DNA of 64,000 bases from Rhizobium herbae (GTDB lineage Bacteria > Pseudomonadota > Alphaproteobacteria > Rhizobiales > Rhizobiaceae). The stretch is taken from positions 62,001-126,000 of the forward strand of contig NZ_JAGGJV010000005.1 of NCBI RefSeq assembly GCF_017873135.1. The letters run 5' to 3'. The position numbers and the translations under genes were made by a program. Of this stretch, positions 46,705 through 54,891 are shown piece by piece; positions within the stretch are counted from its first letter, which is position 1, and each line of letters opens with the position of its first letter. The notes under the pieces were generated by a model that was not told the origin of the DNA, searched no databases, and worked only from the letters and a program-made list of their open reading frames with translations.

Positions 46705-46914
46705 TTACCCCTCACCAACTTCGGCCAAGCGATCGGCTTCGCCTCTCGCGGCCTTCGTATCCTCTCCCGCAGGGGGAGAGGTAGGGTGCCACGCGTCCAG
46801 CATTGGCTTGGAGCAGTATTCGCGACACGGGTTTTACCTCTCCCCTTGCGGGAGAGGATAGCAAGCCCGCACGAAGCGAACCGGAGTGCTTGGGCGCGCT
46901 TGGTGAGGGGTATA
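46705..46914. repeat. second-family palindromic repeat between methyltransferase and flavoenzyme genes
   Basis: A 210-bp element with outer arms TTACCCCTCACCAA and TTGGTGAGGGGTATAA. The inner pair is CCTCTCCCGCAGGGGGAGAGG (from about 46760) and CCTCTCCCCTTGCGGGAGAGG (from about 46838). It is built like the RIME-type repeats but its sequence differs from 6911-7052 and 19961-20088. It can fold on either strand and sits inside a presumed operon. Confidence 0.8.
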
Positions 46915-46948
46915 ACAGGATGAAATTTGTAAATTGAGCCCCGAGATC

Positions 46949-48997
46949 ATGACCCAATCCAAAGATCCTCTTCTCCAGCCCTACCAGCTGAAGCATCTGA
47001 CGCTGAAAAACCGGATCATGTCGACCTCGCATGAGCCGGCCTATTCCGAAGACGGCATGCCCAAGGATCGCTATCGGCTCTACCATGTCGAAAAGGCCAA
47101 GGGCGGCATCGCGCTGACGATGACTGCGGGCTCGGCGATCGTCTCGGAGGATTCCCCGCCCGCCTTCGGCAATCTTCATGCCTATTCCGACGAGATCGTG
47201 CCCTGGCTGAAAAAGATCGCCGACGACTGTCATGAGCAGGGCGCCGCAGTGATGATCCAGCTCACCCATCTCGGCCGCCGCACCGGCTGGAACAAGGGCG
47301 ACTGGCTGCCGGTTCTTTCCGCCTCGCCGGTGCGCGAAGCGGCGCATCGGGCTTTCCCGAAGGAGATCGAGGACTGGGACATCGAGCGCATCGTCGGTGA
47401 CTATGCCAGCGCCGCACAACGCATGCAGGCAGCCGGGCTCGATGGCATCGAGTTCGAAGCCTACGGTCACCTGATGGACGGCTTCTGGTCGCCCGCGACC
47501 AACCATCGCGACGACCAGTATGGCGGTTCGCTCGACAATCGCATGCGCTTCTCCGACATGGTGCTGGACGCGGTGCGCAAGGCTGTCGGCCCGGATTTCA
47601 TCGTCGGCATCCGCATGGTGGCCGACGAGCAGTGGGATATCGGCCTTTCCAGGGAGGAGGGCGTCGGGATCGCCAGGCGGCTTGCCGGCTCCGGCAAGGT
47701 CGATTTCCTCAACATCATCCGCGGTCATATCGATCACGACGCGCACCTGACCAATGTCATTCCGATCCAGGGCATGGCTTCCTCGCCGCATCTGGATTTC
47801 GCCGGCGAGGTTCGCGCCGCCACCAAATTCCCGGTGTTCCATGCCGCCCGCATCGCCGACGTGGCGACGGCGCGGCATGCGATTGCCGAGGGCAAGCTCG
47901 ACATGGTCGGCATGACCCGCGCCCATATCGCCGATCCGCATATCGTTAAAAAGATCATCGAGGGACGCGAAAACCAGATCCGCCCTTGCGTCGGCGCGAC
48001 CTACTGTCTCGACCGCATCTACGAGGGCGGCGGTGCGCTCTGTATCCACAATGCGGCCACGGGCCGCGAGGCGACCATTCCGCATGTGATTTCGAAAACG
48101 ACGGGGCCGGTTCGCAAGGCGGTCGTCGTCGGCGCGGGACCCGCCGGGCTGGAGGCCGCCCGGGTTCTTGCCGAGCGCGGGCATTCTGTCGAGATTTTGG
48201 AGGCGACCGGAGAAGCCGGCGGACAGATCCTGCTTGCCGTCCGCAATCCGCGCCGCAAGGAAATGATCGGCATCGTCGACTGGCGGCTCTCCGAACTGGA
48301 GCGGCTGGGCGTTCCCATCCACTACAACGTCTTTGCCGAGGCGAGCGACATCCTGGAGCGAAAGCCCGACCTCGTCGTCATCGCCACGGGTGGCATCGCC
48401 CAGAACCCGATGCTCGAAGCGGGCGACGAGCTGGTGGTTTCCAGCTGGGATATCATTGCCGGCGCGATCAAGCCCGAAGGCCCTGTGCTTCTCTACGACG
48501 ACAACGGCGCCCATACCGGCATGTCGGCTGCGGAAATCATCGCGGCAAGCGGAACGGAACTGGAGATCGTCTCGCCGGAGCGGATGTTCGCGCCGGAAAT
48601 TGGCGGCATGAACCACGTTCCCTATGCCAAGGCCTTCGCGGAGAAGAACGTCCGGGTGACGATCAACACGCGGCTGAAATCGGTGCGCCGCGAGGGCAAC
48701 CAGCTGGTCGCCGTACTCGGCTCCGACTTCTCCGAAACGGCTTCGGTCGAACGGCGCGTTGCGCTGGTCGTGGTCGAGCATGGAACCATGCCGATGGCGG
48801 ATCTCTATCTGGAGCTGAAGCCGCTGTCGCGCAATCTCGGCGCGGTCGACTACAAGGCGCTGATCCGCCAGGAGAACCCCATCCAGGTCCGGAATCCGGA
48901 CGGGGAGTTCGACCTGTTCAGGATCGGCGACGCCGTTGCCAGCCGCAACATTCACGCCGGCATCTACGATGGGCTGAGGTACGGGGTGTTGTTTTGA
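46949..48997 (+). CDS. Old-yellow-enzyme family N-demethylase-like flavoprotein (DgcA/StcD type)
   Basis: A 682-residue two-part flavoenzyme. Residues 1-360 are an FMN-binding OYE barrel (KNRIMSTSHEPAYSEDGMPKDRY, DGIEFEAYGHLMDGFWSP, HIADPHIVKKIIEG) with the 4Fe-4S Cys region (RPCVGATYCLDRIYEG, LCIHNAATGRE). Residues of about 380-680 are an FAD/NAD domain (AVVVGAGPAGLEAARVLAERG). The closest characterised relatives I know demethylate dimethylglycine (DgcA) or N-methylproline (StcD, stachydrine pathway). It pairs with the methyltransferase upstream, across a repeat, and probably acts on the same methylated amine after the first demethylation. ATG preferred over a TTG 15 bases upstream. Confidence 0.9.
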   Translation: MTQSKDPLLQPYQLKHLTLKNRIMSTSHEPAYSEDGMPKDRYRLYHVEKAKGGIALTMTAGSAIVSEDSPPAFGNLHAYSDEIVPWLKKIADDCHEQGAAVMIQLTHLGRRTGWNKGDWLPVLSASPVREAAHRAFPKEIEDWDIERIVGDYASAAQRMQAAGLDGIEFEAYGHLMDGFWSPATNHRDDQYGGSLDNRMRFSDMVLDAVRKAVGPDFIVGIRMVADEQWDIGLSREEGVGIARRLAGSGKVDFLNIIRGHIDHDAHLTNVIPIQGMASSPHLDFAGEVRAATKFPVFHAARIADVATARHAIAEGKLDMVGMTRAHIADPHIVKKIIEGRENQIRPCVGATYCLDRIYEGGGALCIHNAATGREATIPHVISKTTGPVRKAVVVGAGPAGLEAARVLAERGHSVEILEATGEAGGQILLAVRNPRRKEMIGIVDWRLSELERLGVPIHYNVFAEASDILERKPDLVVIATGGIAQNPMLEAGDELVVSSWDIIAGAIKPEGPVLLYDDNGAHTGMSAAEIIAASGTELEIVSPERMFAPEIGGMNHVPYAKAFAEKNVRVTINTRLKSVRREGNQLVAVLGSDFSETASVERRVALVVVEHGTMPMADLYLELKPLSRNLGAVDYKALIRQENPIQVRNPDGEFDLFRIGDAVASRNIHAGIYDGLRYGVLF

Positions 48998-49002
48998 CAA
49001 CA

Positions 49003-49032
49003 AAACGGCGGCACCTTGAGGCGCCGCCGTTT
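49003..49032. terminator. bidirectional terminator hairpin
   Basis: AAACGGCGGC and GCCGCCGTTT form a perfect 10-bp stem with a 10-base loop, with A/T pairs at the base on both sides. It lies between the convergent flavoenzyme (46949) and PRC-barrel (49056) genes, so it can end both transcripts. Confidence 0.85.
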
Positions 49033-49055
49033 CGAATGATCAATCGTCAAGACGA

Positions 49056-49667
49056 TTAGTTGTTGGTGGCCGGCTCAGCCGGCTTCACGTCCGTTGCCGG
49101 CGCCGTCGAAGACGTGGTCGAGCTATCGACCGGGGCGTTGGCGTTCTGTTCGGCAACCTGCTGCGCCTTGGTCTTGAATTCCGGTGCGGCCTTCAGCGTC
49201 TCTGCAGTTTCCTGCGAGGTCAACTTCAGGTCGTCCGAATTCGGGACGTTGGCGATCGAGATCGTATCCAGCGGAACGGCGACGTTCTTTTCGCCGATGC
49301 CGAGGAAGCCGCCGACGCCGATGACAGCCGCTTCGACAGAGCCGTCCTTGGTGAAGATCACGTCGTTGATCTCGCCGATGCTCTCATCGGAAGCGTTGTA
49401 GACGGACTGGCCGATATAGGTGCTGGCGGCGATCTGGTCGTCGCTCTGTTCGGTCAGATAGCCGGAGCCTGCGGCAGGTGCCGCCTGTGCGGCCTGGTCA
49501 ATCGGCTTCTTCATGGCATCAGCCGGCTGTTCGCCGGTCATCGGCGTTTCCATGGTCTGTGGCTGAGCCGGCTGCGTGGTTTCCTGTGCGAAGCCGAGTG
49601 GTGCAAAAACGGTTACACCTGCAAAAAGTGCGCCTGCAGCGACGGAAGCTACGAGTTTCTTGGTCAT
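49056..49667 (-). CDS. exported PRC-barrel domain protein, general-stress regulated
   Basis: A 203-residue protein with a signal peptide (MTKKLVASVAAGALFAGVTVFAPLGFAQ), a Pro/Gln-rich spacer and a PRC-barrel at about residues 80-150. The barrel shows YIGQSVYNASDESIGEINDVIF, VEAAVIGVGGFLGIGEKNVAVPLDTI. The C-terminal region is a Thr/Ser/Pro/Ala-rich spacer ending EPATNN. PRC-barrels bind proteins or RNA; secreted rhizobial members are typical envelope stress proteins of unknown molecular role. An exact EcfG promoter lies upstream (separate entry), so general stress control is expected. Start at the signal peptide; AGGT upstream. Confidence 0.88.
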   Translation of the reverse strand: MTKKLVASVAAGALFAGVTVFAPLGFAQETTQPAQPQTMETPMTGEQPADAMKKPIDQAAQAAPAAGSGYLTEQSDDQIAASTYIGQSVYNASDESIGEINDVIFTKDGSVEAAVIGVGGFLGIGEKNVAVPLDTISIANVPNSDDLKLTSQETAETLKAAPEFKTKAQQVAEQNANAPVDSSTTSSTAPATDVKPAEPATNN

Positions 49668-49746
49668 TTTAAACCTACCTTTTCGTTCTCTTTGTCGATC
49701 AGGGCGCGGGGTATAGACATTGCCGCCGCACCAGTGATGCAGACAA

Positions 49747-49771
49747 AACGTCAAAGATGGTCAGTGGTTCC
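49747..49771 (-). promoter_or_regulatory. EcfG (RpoE2)-type general stress promoter
   Basis: On the minus strand GGAAC-N16-CGTT, an exact match to the alphaproteobacterial EcfG consensus GGAAC-N16/17-CGTT. It lies 80 bp upstream of the PRC-barrel start, pointing at it, which leaves a leader of about 70 bases. It should place the gene in the PhyR-NepR-EcfG general stress regulon. Confidence 0.85.
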
Positions 49772-50023
49772 GTAAAAAATACGCAACGTGGAATGGAACT
49801 TTTTTGCGCCGCTTTATAAGACGCCATCGGTTTCAACAGCAAACCGGTAAGAAAGTCCTGCGATAATCTGTTCTGAACGTGTCAGAAGGCGCTGCGTTGC
49901 AGGCTTCTCCTGCAAGGATAGTGCGGGGCGCCGCGACGAATTGAATTTTACCGGTTTACCGCTTTTCGAGGAAATCAGGCGCGCAGTTTTTCTATTCCCG
50001 GCTGTGGGCTATTCTAAATTGAC
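49772..50023. other. intergenic region upstream of the membrane protein gene
   Basis: About 250 bp; AT-rich near 49790-49830. GGAATGGAACTTTTTT occurs but lacks the second EcfG half (CGTT at the right distance), so no second stress promoter is claimed. No gene seen. Confidence 0.35.
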
Positions 50024-51130
50024 ATGGGCTGCGTCAGGGGGGCTGTCGCGATGTTTATTCCACTGCATGTCTTGCGCATGGTTGTCATTGCGATTGCCGT
50101 CATGGCGGCGATGATCGTCTATGAGCACGCCATTCTCGGTTCCAGCTACATACCGGAAATTGCGCCGCGTCTCGTTGCCTATGATATCCTCCGCTCCCTG
50201 GTGGCGCTGATCCTGTCGGTCGGGGTGGTGCACGCGATCTGGCAGGACGGCCTTGCGATCGGATTGCCGATCGTGCCGCGGCTTGCGCCGAAATTTGTCA
50301 TGATCAGCGCGGGCGTCACCGTCTTTGCGCTGTGGTGCGCCTGGCTGTTCTCGCGCAATCCCCAGATCTTCAACGCGCTGTCGCTTGAGGACGGGCCTTT
50401 CGAATGGCTGTCGGCCTTCTTCCTGTTTGCGGCATCGCTGCTGTTTGCACTCCTGTCGATTGGCCAGCTTGTCAACGCCCGCTCCGGCGCCGGGCGGCAG
50501 GCATGGATCGCATTTTTCGCGGGAGCCTTTTTCGCACTGGTCTTTTTCGTTGTCGGCATGGAGGAGATCTCGTGGATGCAGCGCGTCTTCCATGTGGCGA
50601 CGCCGGAGGCCTTCGCCGAACTGAACGACCAGAAGGAATTCAATTTCCACAACATGTCGACCGGCGCGTCGGAGCTCATCTACTACTGCGGCGCCTTTGT
50701 CCTGCTGGTACTCTTGCCCTTCGCAGGTCTGTTCATTCGCAGGCGGCTTGGCAACGGGCCAGTGTCGGCTTTCATGCCCAGCCTGTTCGTCCTTGCCGCC
50801 AGCGCACCAATGGCAGCGTTCAACTGCGGCCGATGGGGCGTCCTGCCGATCCAGATGTCGGCGATGATGACGGTGATCATCCTGCTGGTGCTGGCCAATG
50901 CGGCGCTTCAACACGGTCTCTGGCGGGAATTCCTGCTGTTTGCCGGCGTGGCGATCTCCATCGTGGCGATGCAGGAGCTTTTCCTTGTCGAATCCGCCCG
51001 CCTAGTGCGGCTGTGGGATCCGACGGAATACAAGGAACTCTTCATCGCCGCGGGACTGGCGCTTTACGCCGGGCAGACCTGGTGGAAGCTGCGGGTGCCG
51101 CGCAGCGCAATGGCCCCTGCGCGCGCTTGA
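50024..51130 (+). CDS. polytopic membrane protein of unknown function, EEISW motif
   Basis: A 368-residue protein with about eight to nine hydrophobic segments (LHVLRMVVIAIAVMAAMIVY, FEWLSAFFLFAASLLFALLS, WIAFFAGAFFALVFFVVG, ELIYYCGAFVLLVLLPFAG and others). Between them lies a conserved-looking motif, GMEEISWMQRVFHVATPEAF then LNDQKEFNFHN. I recall this from a family of bacterial membrane proteins of unknown function (E-E-I-S-W-x-Q-R with a later N-x-H-N). The acidic/aromatic motif next to a membrane helix suggests a catalytic or ion-binding site. Start ATGGGCTGC or the ATG nine codons later (MFIPLH) are both possible. It is a single gene, followed by a convergent LysR gene. Confidence 0.75.
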   Translation: MGCVRGAVAMFIPLHVLRMVVIAIAVMAAMIVYEHAILGSSYIPEIAPRLVAYDILRSLVALILSVGVVHAIWQDGLAIGLPIVPRLAPKFVMISAGVTVFALWCAWLFSRNPQIFNALSLEDGPFEWLSAFFLFAASLLFALLSIGQLVNARSGAGRQAWIAFFAGAFFALVFFVVGMEEISWMQRVFHVATPEAFAELNDQKEFNFHNMSTGASELIYYCGAFVLLVLLPFAGLFIRRRLGNGPVSAFMPSLFVLAASAPMAAFNCGRWGVLPIQMSAMMTVIILLVLANAALQHGLWREFLLFAGVAISIVAMQELFLVESARLVRLWDPTEYKELFIAAGLALYAGQTWWKLRVPRSAMAPARA

Positions 51131-51185
51131 GACAAGGCGCCAGAGAAACAGAAGAAGCCGGGCGATAGGCTCCAAATTCAGAGTG

Positions 51186-52106
51186 TTATCGTATTTCCCG
51201 CGTCAAACTTAAGGCCTTCAGCGCGGCGATCAGCATGTCGACAAACACGGACACTTTGGGCGGCCGAAATCGCGCCGCCGGATAGACCGTGTAAACGCCG
51301 CCGGAGGGAAGCTGCCATTCAGGCAGGACAGGAATGAGATCTCCGGCCAACAGGCCGGCGGTCGTGAGAAAATCGGGCAGGACCGATAGTCCCGCGCCTT
51401 GCCGGACCGCCTCCATGACCGCCGGCGTGGTATTGATCGCGATGTCCGCTTTGAAACGAACGCTCCTGACGTCTCCATCGCGATGTGTAAACGTCCATTC
51501 GAGCGGCTCTCTCAGCGCATTGTTGGCCACGAATGGCAGGGACGAGCAGTCGGCCGGCTCGTTCAGTGCCGGGACATTTCCGACGAACTCTGGCGATCCC
51601 ACCAGGAGCTGGCGAAACGAGCCGATCCGTCGTGCCTGCAGATTGGAATCAGCCAGCCAGCCGACGCGAATGGCAAGGTCCATGTTGTCGGCGACCAGAT
51701 CCACCATCCTGTCGCTGAGGTTCAGTTCCACCCGGCAATCCTTGTAGCGGCTGGTGAAGGTAGTGACCAAGGGGACGATGACCGAGGTGCCGTAGTCATA
51801 GGGTGCCGTGATCCTCAGCAGGCCCTTCGGTTCTGTCCTGCCCTGCGCCAGCTCCCCCAGGGCATCCTCCGCCTCGCGCAGGATCGAGACGCATCGGGCG
51901 TGAAACATCCGCCCGGCTTCGGTCGGCTGCAGCCGCCGCGTCGTGCGCATCAGCAATGTGGTTCCGACCTCCTGTTCCAGCCTTGCAACCTGCTGGCTGA
52001 CGACCGCTTTGGTGATGCCCAGATAGTCCGCAGCCCTGGTGAAGGATCCAGCGTCGACCACGGCCACGAAATAGGCAAGTCGGTTGAGATTGGTCGCTTT
52101 CTGCAT
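51186..52106 (-). CDS. LysR-family transcriptional regulator
   Basis: A 306-residue LysR regulator of the CrgA/DntR-like group. The N-terminal HTH (LNRLAYFVAVVDAGSFTRAADYLGITKAVVSQQVARLEQ) is complete. The effector domain has LRITAPYDYGTSVIVPLVTTF, DLAIRVGWLADSNLQARRIG and GAGLSVLPDFL. It is divergent from the DsbA-family gene with 108 bp between, where TGTCAG occurs twice. It probably regulates the DsbA-like and MBL-fold genes. The effector is unknown. Confidence 0.93.
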   Translation of the reverse strand: MQKATNLNRLAYFVAVVDAGSFTRAADYLGITKAVVSQQVARLEQEVGTTLLMRTTRRLQPTEAGRMFHARCVSILREAEDALGELAQGRTEPKGLLRITAPYDYGTSVIVPLVTTFTSRYKDCRVELNLSDRMVDLVADNMDLAIRVGWLADSNLQARRIGSFRQLLVGSPEFVGNVPALNEPADCSSLPFVANNALREPLEWTFTHRDGDVRSVRFKADIAINTTPAVMEAVRQGAGLSVLPDFLTTAGLLAGDLIPVLPEWQLPSGGVYTVYPAARFRPPKVSVFVDMLIAALKALSLTREIR

Positions 52107-52214
52107 GATACCTTCCGATCGGATTGTCAGCTTTTAGCATACATTCTGTCAGTTTTCTCGGTCTTCCCGCTCCAATCTACGCATGTCATCTATGGCTTCA
52201 TGAAGGAGCCAAAC

Positions 52215-52892
52215 ATGTCCGGCAAAGTCCATGTCACCTATCTCTTCGATCCCCTTTGCGGCTGGTGCTATGGAGCATCGCTGCTGCTCGGTCAGCTTGG
52301 CGCAGCAGCGGATCTGACTGTCGTGCTCGCCCCGACAGGCCTGTTTTCAGGATCCGGTGCAAGGCCGATGGACGAGCAGTTTGCCGCCTACGCCTGGTCG
52401 AACGACCAGCGTATCGCAAGCCTCACAGGGCAGCAGTTTACGGACGCCTACCGAAGCCAGGTCCTGGCAAGAGGCGGCATGCTGGATTCCGGTCCGGCCA
52501 CCCTGGCATTGACGGCCGTCGCCCTGACCGCACCTGAGCGGGAATGCGATGCGCTCAGGGCCATCCAGGAGGCCCGCTATGTTTCGGGCCGCGATGTCAC
52601 GGACATGTCCGAGCTGCGCAATATGCTGGAAAGCGCCGGACTTATGGCTGCAGCGGACCGCCTCGCGTCCGCGGATCCCGATCTGCTGGCCGCCAACCGG
52701 CAGCGCATGGCGTCGGCGCGCGCTTTGATGCGGGAGTTCGCGGTTAACGGCGTGCCGGCTTTGATCGTTGACGACGGAACGCGCCGGAAATTGCTCAAGG
52801 CTCAGGACCTGTTCGGCGATGGCGATCTCGTTTCCAAACTGTCCACCACAGGCATGCCTCCCTCCCGTGCCGCCCGCGAAAATCATCCCTGA
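52215..52892 (+). CDS. DsbA-family (FrnE-like) thiol protein
   Basis: A 225-residue thioredoxin-fold protein with no signal peptide, so cytosolic. The active-site motif C-G-W-C sits in YLFDPLCGWCYGASLLL. The DsbA helical insertion follows (DEQFAAYAWSNDQRIA, LTGQQFTDAYRSQVLA), and the cis-Pro strand in VNGVPALIVDD. The family includes FrnE and 2-hydroxychromene-2-carboxylate isomerases; the CxxC keeps it on the disulfide oxidoreductase side. The start has AAGGAG upstream. It is followed 18 bp later by the MBL-fold gene, likely one operon under the LysR regulator at 51186. Confidence 0.87.
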   Translation: MSGKVHVTYLFDPLCGWCYGASLLLGQLGAAADLTVVLAPTGLFSGSGARPMDEQFAAYAWSNDQRIASLTGQQFTDAYRSQVLARGGMLDSGPATLALTAVALTAPERECDALRAIQEARYVSGRDVTDMSELRNMLESAGLMAAADRLASADPDLLAANRQRMASARALMREFAVNGVPALIVDDGTRRKLLKAQDLFGDGDLVSKLSTTGMPPSRAARENHP

Positions 52893-52910
52893 AGAAAGGA
52901 AACCGGAACC

Positions 52911-53807
52911 ATGTTCACCAGGAGAACCATCATGAAGACCACTCTCGCCGCAGGCGCCGCCGCTGTTTTTGCTCCGGCCGGTCTCGGCCATGCCGCCGGA
53001 GGCCTTGCCTGGAAGCATTTCTCCGCCGGGCAGAACGGTTTTTTCCGGGCCCCCGTTCTCGTCTCCGGCGCAACGGAAGCCGTTCTGATCGATGGCGGCT
53101 TCACACTCCCCGACGGCAAGGCTGTTGCTGAGGCGATCAAGGCCACCGGCAAAAAGCTGACCACGATCTATATCAGCCAGTCGGATCCGGACTATTATTT
53201 CAGCCTCGGCCCGATCAAGGCAGCCTTTCCGGATGCCAAGGTGATCGCCGCCTCGGCGACGGTTGACGCGATCAAGGGCAGCGTTGAGAAAAAGCTGGCC
53301 GTCTGGGGACCGCAGCTCAAGGAAAACGGCCCGCAGACACTGGCTGACGTCGTCATCCCGGAGGCTTTCGACGGACCGTCGTTGACGGTTGATGGCGAAA
53401 CCATCGAGATTGTCGATGCGGGAGGCCTGGCCAATCGGCGCTATCTCTTCGTCCCGTCGCTGAATGCCGTGTTTGGCGGTGTGATGATCTTCAACGGCGT
53501 TCACGTCTGGACGGCGGATACCAACAGCGCGGAGCTGCGGGCTGCCTGGGTTGCCAATCTCGAAAAGATCGCAGCGCGCAAGCCGGCGATCGTGGTCGCT
53601 GGCCATATGACGCCGGAAGCGCCGACCGACCTATCAGGCGTCGAGCACACCATTGCCTATCTGACGGCGTTTGAGGAGGAATTGGCCAAGAACAAGGATG
53701 CGGCCGCGCTCAAGGCCGCGATGGAAGCGCGTTTCCCGGGTCTCGGCATGGGCGTTGCGCTCGATATCGGCTCGAAGGTTGCAACCGGCGAAATGAAGTG
53801 GGGCTGA
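52911..53807 (+). CDS. MBL-fold hydrolase-like exported protein with altered metal motif
   Basis: A 298-residue protein with a twin-arginine-like signal (TRRTIMKTTLAAGAAAVFAPAG). The metallo-beta-lactamase fold is visible as AVLIDGGFTLPDGKAVAEAI, TTIYISQSDPDYYFSLG, VIAASATVDAI, RRYLFVPSLNAVFGGVMIF and IVVAGHMTP. The usual H-x-H-x-D-H is replaced by SQSDPDYY, which leaves only one Asp. The later His of the GHM strand remains. It may therefore bind a different metal set, use few ligands, or be a non-catalytic binder. The start MFTRRTIMK or MKTTLAAG seven codons later are both possible. It follows the DsbA-like gene. Confidence 0.82.
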   Translation: MFTRRTIMKTTLAAGAAAVFAPAGLGHAAGGLAWKHFSAGQNGFFRAPVLVSGATEAVLIDGGFTLPDGKAVAEAIKATGKKLTTIYISQSDPDYYFSLGPIKAAFPDAKVIAASATVDAIKGSVEKKLAVWGPQLKENGPQTLADVVIPEAFDGPSLTVDGETIEIVDAGGLANRRYLFVPSLNAVFGGVMIFNGVHVWTADTNSAELRAAWVANLEKIAARKPAIVVAGHMTPEAPTDLSGVEHTIAYLTAFEEELAKNKDAAALKAAMEARFPGLGMGVALDIGSKVATGEMKWG

Positions 53808-53908
53808 CCGCCTTGGGCGTCAATCTCGACATCATCCGGGCCACCTAAGAGGGCTCGTCCGAAGACAATGGTCGCAACTTGCTTGCGGCCCTTGCGTCCT
53901 TACCCGGA

Positions 53909-53951
53909 GAAACCTGACATGATATCCTTGCTGAATCGCATGTCAGGTTTC
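53909..53951. terminator. long inverted repeat, probable terminator
   Basis: GAAACCTGACATG and CATGTCAGGTTTC form a perfect 13-bp stem with a 17-base loop, with CCGG/CCGG just outside. It lies between the MBL-fold gene and the convergent lactonase gene. No strong T-run follows, so a protein-binding role is also possible. Confidence 0.6.
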
Positions 53952-54000
53952 CGGTCGCTTTAAGGCTTTTGGGCTAGGCCATCCTTGTCCGATTTTCAGT

Positions 54001-54891
54001 TCAGAGCAAATAAGCCGGCTCGAAGCGACCCTTGACGGCAATGCCAAGGTCGAAGGTCTTGCCCGCATGCGGATCGGCGGCGCGCTCTGCATCGCTCATG
54101 CCCTGGAAGGCGGAGGTGACCAGCAGCCGGTCGGCCTTGGCGCCGATGAAGGCCGGGCAGGTGGTCTGCGTCGCCGGAACCGCGTAGCGGGCGATCTTCG
54201 ACCCGTCGGGCCGGTAGACATCGACGGCGCCCGAGCCGTAGCGCGCATTCCAGATAAGCCCGTCCGCATCGCAGACCGATCCGTCGATGCCGCCTGAAGT
54301 CGTCGTCTCGTCGCTGATGGCCGTCGGCTCGCCGGTTGGCAGGCCGGTAGCCGCATCGAGATCGACCCGCATCAGGTGATTGATGGCGGTATCGGTGAAA
54401 TAAGCGATCGCGCCATCCGGTGAAAAGCAGATGCTGTTGGGGATCGACACCTCGGCATAAAGCCGTGTCACGGTTCCACGCGCCACATGATAGATCGCGC
54501 CGGCGCCCTTGGCCTCGTCGCGGGCCATGGTGCTGACCCAGAGGCTGCCTGACGGATGCACCCGGCCGTCATTGGAGCGATTGGCCGGAATGTCTTCGAG
54601 TGTCGTCAGAAGGCTGAGCTTTCCGGACGCTGTTTCCCGGATGAACAGGCCCTTGTCGGAAGCGATCAGCTGCCTGTCCGGATCGATCACCGCGAGCACG
54701 CTGCCGAGGAACGGCAGCGGATGAACCGTCTTGCGGCCCGATGCCAGATGCAGCTCGTGCAGGGCCTCGCCCTTGATGTTGAACCACCATGCGGTGTCGG
54801 TCGCCGGATCGTAAGTCGCGCCTTCGCCCAGCTTCAGCGGTTCGTCGCAGAGGATCTTGCCGGAAAATGGAATTGTCTCGGTCATGATCAT
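54001..54891 (-). CDS. SMP-30/gluconolactonase-family sugar lactonase
   Basis: A 296-residue six-bladed beta-propeller lactonase. Family signatures are LGEGATYDPATDTAWWFNIKG, SLWVSTMARD, PNSICFSPDGAIAYFTDT and GGIDGSVCDADGLIWNARYGS. The metal-ligand acidic residues (Glu in LGEG, Asn, Asp in DGSVCDADG) are present. It hydrolyses aldonolactones, here probably galactono-lactone after the SDR step, as judged by its neighbours. The start overlaps the stop of the aldolase gene by 4 bases (ATGA), giving translational coupling; a second ATG lies two codons on. Confidence 0.9.
   Translation of the reverse strand: MIMTETIPFSGKILCDEPLKLGEGATYDPATDTAWWFNIKGEALHELHLASGRKTVHPLPFLGSVLAVIDPDRQLIASDKGLFIRETASGKLSLLTTLEDIPANRSNDGRVHPSGSLWVSTMARDEAKGAGAIYHVARGTVTRLYAEVSIPNSICFSPDGAIAYFTDTAINHLMRVDLDAATGLPTGEPTAISDETTTSGGIDGSVCDADGLIWNARYGSGAVDVYRPDGSKIARYAVPATQTTCPAFIGAKADRLLVTSAFQGMSDAERAADPHAGKTFDLGIAVKGRFEPAYLL

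Noticed and set aside
46712..49003. 763-codon open frame antisense to the flavoenzyme gene
   Set aside because: Shadow of a real high-GC gene; it also runs through the palindromic repeat.
49796..49830. Second EcfG promoter (GGAAC at about 49796) on the plus strand
   Set aside because: No CGTT at 16-17 bases; the sequence there is ATAA.
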